Shown here piece after piece: positions 46,149-57,638 of a stretch of DNA of 64,000 nt. Position numbers and translations under genes: made by a program. The stretch spans positions 1-64,000 of the forward strand of contig VXIS01000016.1 of the NCBI GenBank assembly GCA_008704415.1, given 5' to 3'. The stretch comes from Sphaerosporella brunnea. Lineage: Eukaryota > Ascomycota > Pezizomycetes > Pezizales > Pyronemataceae. Position 1 is the stretch's first letter; every line of letters starts with the position of its first letter. The notes beneath the pieces are model-generated. The model saw only the letters and a list, made by a program, of their open reading frames with translations, was not told where the DNA came from and searched no databases.

Positions 46149-47669
46149 ATGTTCGCCCGATCGTCTCTCGCTCGAGGCCTCCATCAATGCTGCGCCAAGG
46201 CTACTCCTTCCGCCCGCCGTGGGATGGCTGCCGCGGCCATAAATCCTTTCCACTACTTCGTCGGCGATGCATCGGGCGTCAAGGTCGCTTCCCGGGACGA
46301 CAACGGACCTACTACTTCTCTGGCTGTGGTTGTGCGGGGAGGAAGCAGATACCAGCCCGCTCCCGGTGTTGCCCAGGGATTGGCCGGCTACGCTTTCAAG
46401 GTACCGACTGCCGACCTCGGATGGCGGGGGATTGACCTGGAAAGCATGTTTGGTGCTGATTGGGATTTTGGGTGATTGCAGAACACCACCAAGCGCTCTG
46501 CGCTGCGCTTGCAGCGAGAGGCCGAATTGCTCGGTGGATCTTTGTCCTCCTACCTCTCCCGAGAGAACATTGTTCTGAAGGCCAAGTTCCTTCGCAACGA
46601 CCTCCCATACTTTGTTGAAGCTCTCGGCGAGGTCTTGAGCAAGACTAAATTCTTGCGTAAGGGTGTCGCTCTTGCCATGTCGATCGCTTCTGACGTCTTC
46701 AAGCCTACGAGTTCAATGAGGAGATTGCCCCCGCCTTGGCTGAGGAGCTGGCCGTCTACTCGCGCGACCCCGCCGCTATTGCTTACGAGCACGCCCACAA
46801 CGTTGCCTTCCACACAGGCCTCGGTGGACACAAGCTCTCGATGAGCCCCAAGTTCCCCACGGCTCATCTGATCCCTTCGTACGCCAAACAGGTTTACCAG
46901 AAGGGTAACATTGCTGTTGTCGCCTCGGGTGCCCCCCAGGCCGAGCTGGAGAAATGGACCAGCCAGTTCTTCGCCGATGTTCCCCAGGGCAACGGAATCT
47001 CTTCGCCGGCAACCAAGTACTTCGGTGGTGAGAACCGCATCTACGGCGCCCGCGGCGATTCCCTCGTCATTGCCTTCCCTGGCTCCCAGGGCGGCCCGTC
47101 CTTCAAGGCCGAGTACATTGTCTTGTCCTACCTCCTTGGTGGTCAGTCCGGCACCAAGTGGAATGCCGGAACCAGCATTCTGTCCCAGGCTGTCAACCAG
47201 ATGACCGATGTCAAGGCGGTTGCCCAGCACGTCGCGTACTCCGACGCTGGTCTGCTTTCTGTCACCATCACTGGCCCCCACGAGTCCCTCCAAAAGGCAG
47301 GTGAGGAGGTTGTCAAGGGCATCAACAGCCTTACTACCGTCAAGGCGGAGGATATGAGGAAGGCCATTGCCCAGGCTAAGTTCGATGTTTTGTCTGGTGC
47401 GGAGGACCGTTCCCACGGTCTGGAGCTCGTTGGCCAGAGCGTGATTGCCTCCGGCAAGGCGCCCAGGTCGTCGAAGTTGTCAAGGCTTTGGAGGGTGTGA
47501 CCGTCAGCGCGGTCCAGCAGGTGAGCTCAGATTGCTTCCCTTGCATGGTCTAAGATGCTAACAATCAATGCAGGCGGCGAAGGCACTCCTTGATAGCAGG
47601 GCCACTTTCACTGCCGTCGGTGATCTGCATAACTTGCCGTTCGCCTCGGACATTGGATTGAAGGCGTAA
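46149..47669 (+). CDS. QCR2: Cytochrome bc1 core subunit 2, frameshifted mirror copy
   Basis: Same gene as 13568-15090, exons 46149-46400, 46482-46656, 46704-47520 and 47574-47669. The middle segment that is out of frame in the left copy reads correctly here ([32 protein letters not shown]). However, one C is missing from the run at 47462-47464, so the frame fails after VIASGKAP. Neither copy is intact, and the lesions lie at different places. Confidence 0.9.
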
Positions 47670-48027
47670 GTAGGTTGTGGTTAATGGGGATTGTTAGACT
47701 ATTGGGATTGAATACCGTGCTGTGGCAGTAGGTGCCGGTGAGAAGCAAAAATGAATAGAGCTGGCTGGGTCGGGAGGTGTGGTGTATTTGCTACCTGCAA
47801 CCATGTAAATCATCTTGTTCCTCACTCGCACAAATCCTTGTATTTGAGTCCTGGGGTGGCTTGGAGGTTCCATTTATGTAAAGTTCGACCTTCCACAGCC
47901 ATGTGGATGTGGGGGAAAGTTGTGTAACAATTCAAAAACCCTTGACCACCGGAGCCGCAGTACACCATGAGCTTGCGAGCCGAACTCCCAACCCACAAGG
48001 AAGCTTGACGACACATGCAAATTCCTC
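47670..48027. other. Right-arm partner of 13210-13567
   Basis: VPS11 promoter side. No gene was recognised. Confidence 0.6.
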
Positions 48028-51000
48028 ATGGCGCTGACTTCAGTAAAGAATACCTGATTTATTCCTGCTGAGACCCCGAGCTGATAGAACGCGGCTATAG
48101 TGGAAATCGTTCAACTTCTTCACCGTAACTCCCGTCCGGCCAGCTGACGAACCGGAGAATGCTCCTCCGCCGTTCCAGGTACGAGCTCCTCCGCGCGTCA
48201 CTCGAGACTCTGCCATTGACTGGTACCATAGGGTGCTGACATCACCGCTTTGACTGCCGGCTCCGACAATCTGTTCCTCGGAACGTCCGACGGAAGAGTA
48301 CAGGTCGTCAGCTCGGCATTCAAGATCGCGCGCACGTTTTCGACTGCGGAAGGGGGGTTCACGCAGGGTACGGGAGCTATCACACATCTCAAGCAGATAG
48401 AGGGTAGCAGTCTGTTGGTTACGATCAGCGAGGACTTGAGCTCGGAGCCGGTGCTGAAGGTGTGGGCACTTGACAAAGTGGAGAAGAAGACGGGCGATCC
48501 GAAGTGTCTGAGCTCTTTAACTGTCAACAATGGGAGGAAACAATATCCTGTGTGTTTTTTGCCTCCCTGGTATTCGCACTTGGGGTTGGTGTTGACACGT
48601 GATAGGCGACGGCTTTCGCGGCTACCCCTTCGTTGTCACTGCTGGCTGTCGGCTTTGCGAACGGAAGCATCACGCTGATTAAAGGAGACCTGATCCACGA
48701 CCGTGGAACGAGACAAAGAATTATTTTCGAGTCTGAGGAACCGATCACAAATCTTTGCTTCTCTCCGCCGAGTGATTCCGGCAGAGGGCAGCGGCATGCT
48801 CCTCCCATTCCCGGAAATGATGGTGGCGAAACACTCTACGTGTCGACTACAGCCAGAGTGCTCACATTACAGACTCATGGCAAAGCAGTTGGCCAGCCAA
48901 GAGTTCTGGAATCGCAAGGATGTGGAGTTGGGTGTATGACTCCGGCCGTTGACTTCACGTCTGATGAGCGAGGGCTTCGTGATGGCGGAGAGATCGTTGT
49001 GGCGAGAGACGATGCCCTCTACTTCTATGGGCCCAATGGCCGAGGGGCCTGCTACTCGTATGAAGGACCGAAACAATCAATACAGGTGTTCAAGAACTAT
49101 ATAGCCCTCATCTCGCCCCCCGCTTCCCGTCCATCGACTGCTGTCGCGACTCACAGAGGACATGGCGTTTCTGCAACGCTGAAGAGGTTTGTTGGACAAA
49201 CCTCAACGGGCGTGGGCTCGGATGATCTATTTGATACCACAAAGTTCACACTAGTGGATACAGAGCTCAAATTTATCGCCCATTCTGAGAGATTGATTTC
49301 CGGCGTCAAGGAAACGTTCATTTCTTGGGGCGATTTTTTTGTTCTCACCCTGGACGGAAAGCTGTATCGTTATCATGAAGTCAGTCTCCAGGAGAAGCTC
49401 GATATTCTTTACGCCAGGAATTTGTACGTTCTTGCCATCAATCTTGCGCAAAAGGCTGGCGTCCCGAGTCGAAGCTGCGCGGGATCTATCGGCGATATGC
49501 GGATTATCTTTACGGCAAAGGAGATTTTGATGGCTCGATGCAGTGGTATATCAAAGCCCTTGGTCCGGCGAATGAGGAGGGTGTTAGCACTGTGATCCGA
49601 AAGTTCTTGGACACTCAGCGTATCCACAACCTTATCGAATATCTCGAAGAGCTTCATAAGCACGATGCCGCTACATCCGACCATACCACTTTGTTACTCA
49701 ACTGTTATGCAAAGCTCAAAGATATCGACAAGCTAGAGGCATTCATAAAGCATAATCCCGAGGAGGGACTGAAATTTGACGTGGATACTGCGATTGGAAT
49801 GTGTCGGCAAGCCGGTTACTATGAACAAGCGGTATATCTAGCAGAGAAACAGCAAGAACACGATATAGTGGTCAGTATCATGGTCGAAAATCTGGGTAAC
49901 ATCAATGATACTTTGGACTACATCCAGAGACTCGAGCCGGAAGTTGCCTATCCCAACTTGATGAAGTACGCCAGGGTGTTTCTTCAGAAGGCCCCGCAAT
50001 CAACAACCGATGCTTTGGTGGAGTATTATACAGGCCGATACATCCCGCGAAAGAAGGAAACACAGGGGACCGCTGCGCCACAGGCGAAACAGCAGGACGG
50101 TGGATTTCAGTCTTACTTGAATTCCTCGTTGCTACAGCAGCTGCCATATATGCCCGGTGTATCCCAAACAAACACGCCGACACAAGCAGGCGCATCTCCG
50201 GCCAAAGGGACCGCTCAGACTCCTTCTCCTGGTGAAACTGGCACGAAACCGCTCGACCTACCAAAGCAATATCAAATACCAAAGCCACGAACCGCCTTCT
50301 CCTCCTTTGTGGACCATCCAGTGGAGTTTGTTGATTTCCTCGAGAGGATTCTTCAGGACGGCGAAAGCACCGGTAAACTCAATGAAAACGACAGAATCGA
50401 TATATACACCACTCTGTTCGAGATTTACCTCCAGAGAGCGAATGCCACGAAGAACAAAGACGAGAAGCGAAAATGGGAGGCCAAGGCAAAGAAGATTATT
50501 GAGAGCAAAGAGGTAACGCCCCACGAGACATCGGCTGTGAATGAAATCTAACATCTCAGGCACTGGTGGATACATCCAACGTGTTGCTACTCTCTCATCT
50601 TGCCGACTTCAAAGATGGCACCACCCTTGTGAGGGAAAAGCAAGGCTTGAGATTTGATATATTCCGCTCTTGTTGTTCCGCCGGTGATACCGCTGGGGCC
50701 GTGAGAGCACTCAAGAAGTATGGATCTGAGGAGCCGGAGCTATATCCCGCAGCGCTCTCTTACTTCACAAGCTCGCCGAAAGTCCTTCGTGAGGTCGGCG
50801 AGGAAGAGCTGGGTAGAGTGCTCAAGGTTATCGATGAACAGGGCTTGATGAAACCGCTGCAAGTCGTCCAGACCCTCAGCAGCAACGGTGTGGCCACAGT
50901 CGGTATGGTCAAACGATATTTAGGCGATACCATCGACCGCGAGAGGAGGGAGATTCAGAACGTAAGTTGAACTGTCTGTCACTATTGGCCGTTGATCACG

Positions 51001-51397
51001 CTAACGCACTCGGAAGAATCGCAAAATGATTGACACCTATCGGCAAGAAACCACCAAGAAGTCGGCGGACATCGCAGAGTTAGGTTCAAAGCCTACTGTT
51101 TTCCAAGCCCAGCGCTGTCAGGCCTGCGGTCTGCCTCTGGATCTTCCCACGGTGCATTTCTTGTGTAAACACTCCTTCCACCAGCGATGTCTCAACGCGG
51201 TCGACGGCGAGAGCCTTGAGTGCATAACCTGCGCTCCTACCAACCAAACCATTAGAACGCTCAAGCGAGGCCAGGAAGAAGTGGCTGAGAAGCATGATTT
51301 ATTCAAAACCACGCTCGCAGATGGAAAGGATAAGTTTGCAGTTATCAGCGATTTCTTTGGCAAGGGAGTTATGGCTGCCCCTCCACCGTTGGGTTGA
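48028..51397 (+). CDS. VPS11: Vps11, frameshifted mirror copy
   Basis: Same six-exon gene as 9839-13209 (exons 48028-48042, 48101-48178, 48232-48549, 48606-50512, 50560-50961, 51017-51397). One C is missing from the run at 49463-49465, in the LAQKAGVPESKLRG segment, so the long fourth exon splits into two frames. The RING-finger end is unchanged. Confidence 0.92.
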
Positions 51398-51798
51398 GGG
51401 ATTTCTGAGTGGTGATGAAGTGGGGTTCGTTCTTCTTTCTTGCTTTTTCTTTTAGTGATGCGTGATGATGCATTTTTGGCGTTGATTTTTGCTGCGTTTT
51501 CGTTTCATTTGACTGCGTAGATACATGAATACTTTTCTTTACCGCGCTTCTCCACCCATGGCTTTTTGCGTTTCGTGGCACATTGGTGGCCAATAGCTTT
51601 GAGCACGACTTCTGCGTCGCTGGTGATCCCTTTTGGCACTCCACAAACGCATGGTCATGCGCGGACCTCAGAAACCCTAGCACCCAGCCCTAAGCAGACC
51701 CCCCTGGACCCAGTTATCTCGGAACCTCCCGTGCGGCTCTCATCCACCCACCAGCACAACCATCTATTCTCCTTCTATGTCTCAGGAAACCCACCACG
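51398..51798. other. Right-arm partner of 9438-9838
   Basis: Short intergenic region with the carrier-like gene's promoter. No gene was recognised. Confidence 0.6.
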
Positions 51799-53164
51799 AT
51801 GCCGATAGATCCTCTCACGCCGGGGATCGTGCCCCCTTGGAATCCTACCGGCTCGGCGGACCCCGATGAAGCGCGAAAAGCCAAATCGCATGTCCTTCAA
51901 GGCTCCAGCGCGGCAGGAGCTAGAGCTCTAGGAACGCAGCTGGTCGCGTTTTATTTCCGCGCGCCGGTGAAGGCGTTTTTTAAGATGAGAGTGGATTATA
52001 TGGTGAGCAGCACCGTGCCCTTCATGGCAGCGACGAGCCTGGAGGACTGGTAGGCTGATTCCGGTCCGGCTTGATACAGCAAGTCGCAAGAGCCATAAAC
52101 CCTCACATCACTGCCAACGCCGGATGGTCCTTTGCGCAAACTACCCCGGGCTTGCTGGCACACGCGATTCGTGAGCATGGATGGGGATTTATCCCCAGGC
52201 AGGTGCTGCCGCCTATGATCGCCAACGCCACCGTCGGCGCTATCCTCTACACCACGTACCTACAGTCGCTGGCCGCACTGCACGAGCCCAACGCTCACTC
52301 TACAAAACGGGTTTTCCCGCCGCCGCCCATCAGCGCTACTTTCCTAGCTGGGTTCATGGCCGGAACGGTACAAAGCATTGTTGCGGCGCCGCTGGATGCG
52401 TTGGTGGTCCGGTTTAAGGTGTCGGATATGCTGCAGGGGGGCTACAAGAGTGTTTTCCACTACAGCAGGCACAAGTTGAAGGAGATTGGAGTGAGAGGAG
52501 TGTTTGCAGGGTATGGGTTGAGTTTTCTCAAGGTATGTGATACAGACAAGGGGTGGTACGTCGTAGAAAGAGGACTGATAGCGGGCAGGAATCGTTCGGA
52601 TATGGACTATTTTTTGCGTCCTTTGAATTCGTGAAACAGCAGGCATACTTCTCATTTTTGACCTGGTGGTATTCAGGTCTCCATTTCATAAACCTTGGAC
52701 CCGCACTGCCTCCACCCACTCCGGTCTCCGTCGAGTCCGCCTCCGCCCCAACCGTTATCCGCCCCCACTACTCCGCCGAGCCGATATTCCTCCTCCTTGC
52801 CGGCGCCTTCGCTTCTATCACGCAGCAAGCGGTGCAGCATCCCATCTCCAAGATCCAAGACGTCCACTATGGCCGGCTCGAGAGCATCGACTACCTCTCT
52901 AAGCTGGAACACAAACAGACGAGTGTCTGGCAGGAATACCGGCATAGCTACGGGAAGACCTACGAGCAGTGCCAGATGCAGGCGAAGAAGGCGGGCGGCT
53001 GGCGCCGGTGGTTGTGGCGCGGGCTGGCGATGCACACGCTCAGACAGATCCCCAGTACCAGTGCCGGCCTATTCGTGTTCGAACTGTTTAGAAGACGGTT
53101 TGCAACCGAGGAACAGGAGAAGGTGGTCATTAAGGCCGCCGGGAGAGAGATACTGTTGAATTAG
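51799..53164 (+). CDS. Divergent mitochondrial carrier-like protein, mirror copy
   Basis: Identical in coding sequence to 8072-9437. Exons 51799-52002, 52080-52532 and 52589-53164, 410 residues. A 24-base T run starts 28 bp after the stop, where the left copy has only four. Confidence 0.7.
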
Positions 53165-53191
53165 TGCGGATACCTGGTAGACGAGACGGAG

Positions 53192-53215
53192 TTTTTTTTT
53201 TTTTTTTTTTTTTTT
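53192..53215. repeat. T24 tract, four T in the other arm
   Basis: A run of 24 T next to a C and seven more T. The mirror position in the left arm (near 8045) has only four A on the plus strand before the same G. Confidence 0.9.
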
Positions 53216-53308
53216 CTTTTTTTATTTGATTTAGATGGCGCTGGGCTGATTTTTTTACCTCAATTACTTGCGGATACCTCTTCCGTTTGGCCATCACATC
53301 TTATAATG

Positions 53309-53326
53309 TTTTTTTTTTTTTTTTTT
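53309..53326. repeat. T18 tract, two T in the other arm
   Basis: A run of 18 T just outside the MITE-like element. The left arm has two at the mirror site (near 7947). Together with the T24 tract it accounts for almost all of the 37-base shift in pairing between the arms. Confidence 0.9.
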
Positions 53327-53338
53327 CAAGAAATGTAT

Positions 53339-53646
53339 TGGAAGACTTCCCGCAGCCGTCTAGAAGGGTTTAGAAGGGATCTGAAAGCTTTGAAACATTA
53401 TTTTTCTGGAAAACCGGCGTACCAGACGAAAAGTCTGAATAGAGGGGGGGGGGGTCTATTCAGACTTTCGGACGTCCAAAAGTCTGGGCCATGCAAGGTG
53501 ATTGGGGCGGTGGTCGCTCCGAGTAGCCATCAAGCATCGGCCGTGACGTCGCCCTCGACTGGCGGGTGGCCAACGGGAATGGGGGACCCTTTCAGACACG
53601 GTTTCTGACCTCTAAGCCCTTCCAGCTCCTTGCGGGAAGTCTTCCA
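53339..53646. mobile_element. MITE-like element, mirror copy
   Basis: 308 bp, the reverse complement of 7627-7933 with one extra base in the internal G/C run. Same terminal inverted repeats (TGGAAGACTTCCCGCA) and internal hairpin. Confidence 0.6.
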
Positions 53647-54010
53647 TTATTATACCAGAAACTTAATTTACTCCGCGTGGAGAGCAATATGGTCTACTTA
53701 CCCCAAGCCATCGGATACATAGAGTGCCTATTACGGTTGCGCCGATCACGACGATCAGCCTTGCGAGCAGGTAAGGCTGCCCACCCACCCACCTGATAAC
53801 CGTTGACAGCAGCCAACGTCGAACCGCCGGAAATGGCAAAGCCGATGGCACATTGAGTGGTCGGGGGCGGCAGCCGTTTATCTATGCAATGCATATGCAA
53901 GCCGCAGCAGCATGCATGCAGCGTGTCGATATCGAGAAAAGAAAGAAAAAAAAGCCTGAAACTGCACAGAGAGATAGCAAGTAGCTACTCTATACGTCTA
54001 TGTATCCAGA

Positions 54011-54018
54011 TATAAAAA
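54011..54018 (+). promoter_or_regulatory. TATA box of the hydrolase gene, mirror copy
   Basis: TATAAAAA, 62-69 bp upstream of the ATG at 54080. Identified by sequence and position only. Confidence 0.5.
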
Positions 54019-54079
54019 CCCGAGCGTCCGTCCGTTCGTCCCTTCCTCTCCTCGCAATCGCCAGCGCACGACAATTATC

Positions 54080-56916
54080 ATGTTACCGCAACAACTCCCA
54101 CTGCTTACGGCCGCGGCCGCCGCGGCCTGCGTGAACCTTTCAAGCACCTGGCACCACTTGGGCCCCTTCCCGCTCGGCACACGCGAAAGCGAATGGGGCG
54201 CAGACCCACTCGAGCGGTTTTCAGGCGGCTTCCGCGTGCTGTCGCCCTCCGGCGCCGAGTTTACGTCTTCGCTCGCCGAGTCCGGTGCGGCCGTTTGGAG
54301 CTCGAACCATTACGTGCCCAACCCGCTCACGCCCAATGCGCACACCATCACGCCCAATTTCACAGGGACGAATTGGACGGCGCTGCGGGGCGTGTACGGG
54401 TGGTCGGCGTTGCAGTATTCGGCCTGGTCGAGGGGTGAGCTGAAGGTTTGTGGAGCGAGGAAGGTGAGGTTGTGGTTGGAGGGCGCCACCGGTGAGGTCT
54501 GGGTCGGTGATACTCAGTTCTGGGGCGGTGATTGGTTCGGATACCGACGTGCGCCGGTGGTTTTGGACTTGCAGGAGGGAACACATGAGGTCAGTGTTAG
54601 AATCTCCGGAGATGTGCGCGCATATGGCGCCGTGGAAGAGGTGGGGTTTCAACTCCTTGTAGAGGAGGTGAAGGAAGGAGGGATAGTGTTCGGGGAGGTC
54701 ATGGTTGCGGATGTTGTGGGGGGCTTGCTGGTTGGGCAGTGGGCGAGTGTTGGTGTTAGGAATGAGGGTGATGATTGGGTGGAGGTGCTGGCCGTGGAAG
54801 GCAAGAATGGCTCGAAGATTGGGGGATTTGAGAAGATAAAAGTCGCCCCGGGGCAGTCAAGGCCAGTCAAGTTTCGGATTATGGAGTTGCCACGGAATTC
54901 GACCGAATTGGAATTGGCAGTGAAGTACCGGCGAGATGGTGAGAAAGGTTCTGTGGAGGTTCTGGCCACGCATGGGTTGAATCACGTCAACAACTGGTGG
55001 GAACCGCAGAAATATACGTATGTCACCCTCAGAGTGGCTGACGTGAAGCGTGGCATTGATAGATCGGGCTGTGTACAGGTTCCTGCATCCCTCCGGCATT
55101 GTTTCGTATGCAGTCCTAAGACCGCCATCGCCGAAGGCCCCTTGCACTCCTGGCTCGCAGTCGAAGCTGCCCGTTCTTCTGTCGTTGCATGGAGCAGGGG
55201 TGGACGCAGATAGCCAACAGAATAAGGAGGCTTATGATAAGCTTCCAGACCTTTGTGCATGGCTGGTTCTTCCCAGCGGAGTAACAACATGGAGCGGTGA
55301 CGACTGGCGTGCGTTTCGAATTCCTCGCCACAAAATGATGGCCCTTTCATGCTGACTCTGTTGTAGATATCTGGGGATTTGCAGATGTGGAAGCGGCCAT
55401 TGCTGCTATTCCTGAATGGATGAAACAAGTGAATTGGACACGGCAAGGCGTTGCTCTGGAAAAATGGGTGGTCAGTGGCCATTCGAATGGAGGACAGGGC
55501 ACCTGGTATGCACTTACCCATAAGTGAGTATAAAACCTCGAAGCTGGTTTTTCATGGCATTTATTTATGGTTGTAGAAACGACAAAATCATTGCCGCCGC
55601 TCCACTCTCTGGATACCTGTCTATCCCTGCCTATGTGCCGTACCACATGTGGCATGAAGCCGAGCCTCGCAAGACCGCGATGATCCAGACTTCCCTGAGC
55701 TCTTATAGACACGAGCTACTGACGGCAAACATGCGGGGCACTCCGATATTCCAACAGCATGGGCAGGATGACGACAATGTACCAGTCTACCATTCCAGGC
55801 GTATGCACCAACTAGTGGGCGAGGAGAACTGGTATACCGATTACTATGAGGTTTCTGGGAAGGGGCATTGGTGGGAGGGAGTGATGACCGAGGGTAGTTT
55901 GTCGGGGTTCTTGACGCACTTTCTGAACGAACAACCATCTATACCGGAATTGCCGTATACTTTCTCAATGGTCGTTGCGAACCCTGGAGACACTGGTTCT
56001 AGGGGCGGAATTGTTGTCGACCAGCTAGCAGAACCGGATAGGTATGTGGTCTTTGCACGCACCACGGCTGTTTACTGACTGATCACCGTAGAATTGGGCG
56101 AATCAATGTTGAGAGACACGGTGACTGGTGGCACCTTTCCACATCGAACATCCGTAGATGGCACTTTGACGGACAGGGTGCCAGAACGTTTGAAAGGCCA
56201 TTTGGAGTGATTATCGATGACTATCAGCTCCCCGTCGGGAACTCTTCCGCAACATTTTTGCTCGAGGACCGCGGTGATTGGATTGTAGGGCACACTTCCA
56301 GACATAGATGACTGTTGCTGACCTCGAGCAGACCACGACAGAGCAAAGCTGGAAAGCAGTTGAAAAGAGTGGGCCACAATGGGGAGCTATGGACGCCTTC
56401 CTGGCCTCCAAGGGACGCTTTACGATTGTAGTGCCTCCAGACAGCGAGTTCTATAAGTACGCCGTGGCCTCGGACGTTTCGAGGAACCTGTACCAGTACT
56501 TCGCAGCGGATACCGAGATAGTGGACCAACTCGAAGAGGTCGACGGCAACGTAGTGCTGATCGGCCGGCCGTCATCCAAGTTGCACTGTTCGGGCGAAGG
56601 ATTTCCAATCACGATCTCAGAGGGGTTCATCGCTATCAGGGATGCCTTCGGGAGGACGAAAAAGTACAAGATGGAGAAGGAAATGGGGGCAATATTTACC
56701 TGCCCGCTGTCGAGGCAGCGGCTGATGCTGGTGGTGTGGGGGGCGGACGAGGTGGGGCTGCGTACAGCTGCTCGCCTGGTGCCGCTGCGGACGGGGGTGG
56801 GCCAGCCCAACTTTGTGATCGTGGGCAGAGAAATGCGGTTCATGGGCGCAGGCGGAGCCAAGGCCATGGGCATGTTCGACTCGACCTGGCAGGTCTCTGC
56901 GGCGTCGTATTTGTGA
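54080..56916 (+). CDS. Secreted alpha/beta hydrolase, mirror copy
   Basis: Identical to 4357-7193. Exons 54080-55017, 55079-55308, 55367-55523, 55577-56041, 56092-56284 and 56332-56916, 855 residues. Signal peptide, HGAG, GHSNGG and GHWW motifs as in the left copy. Confidence 0.82.
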
Positions 56917-57638
56917 GGGGCCGGCGTTCACGGTGTTCATTTTGCAGTATAAACGTGCTTTTGCGGGGATGGGGATACGGCCTCTACGACGGACGGCCTG
57001 TAGTTTGTGACTGGCCCTGCTGCTGCTGTTCGTGATTTCCGCTCATCAGGACGCTCCATTGCGTCCCGTCCGTCCGTACCTACTGCCACCAAGCACATGT
57101 GCTGAACGGTGAACGGCAGCTGTCTGATCTGCTCCCCCCACCGCAGCCCCTCTACGGCGTGAATCACCACCACCACCACCACCACCACCACCACCAACCG
57201 CCACTACAACTTCGCCTTCTTGCTGCATCCCCGGCGTCTTCCATTCCACCCCCAAATTTCACCTAGCTCACTGCACATCCGAGACAAACAAATCATTTTT
57301 GGCTGCTTCTTGCTTCGTCCCTCCCTCCCTCTCTCCCTCTCCCTCCTTTTCTCCCGCCTCTACTTCTACTCACTCACCCTCCACTGCTACGCCTTCCCTC
57401 CTCCTCCTCCTCCTCCTCCTCCTCCTCCTCCTCCTCCTCCTCTTCTTGAGCCCTCTACTGCAACCTTCATCAAACCCTCTCTTCTCCCTCTCTTTGTTCA
57501 ACGATCTCGATATCGTGTGTTTTTCTTTTCGTTTCTTTGCTTGCTCAGCGTAACTTGTACTGTACAATACCCAACCCCCCTCTGCCCCCACCGCCACGTA
57601 GGGAACCCGGCCCGCCTCCCCGTGTCTCTTGCTCGAGA
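56917..57638. other. Right-arm partner of the PUF leader region
   Basis: Contains (CCA)n at about 57166-57197 and (CCT)n at about 57399-57441 in a C+T-rich leader. No gene. Confidence 0.65.

Larger units (their letters stand above)
53165..54079. other. Right-arm partner of 7194-8071, with expanded T tracts
   Basis: Intergenic. It carries two T runs that are much longer than in the left arm (see separate entries), the mirror MITE-like element and the hydrolase promoter with its TATA box at 54011-54018. No gene was recognised. Confidence 0.6.
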
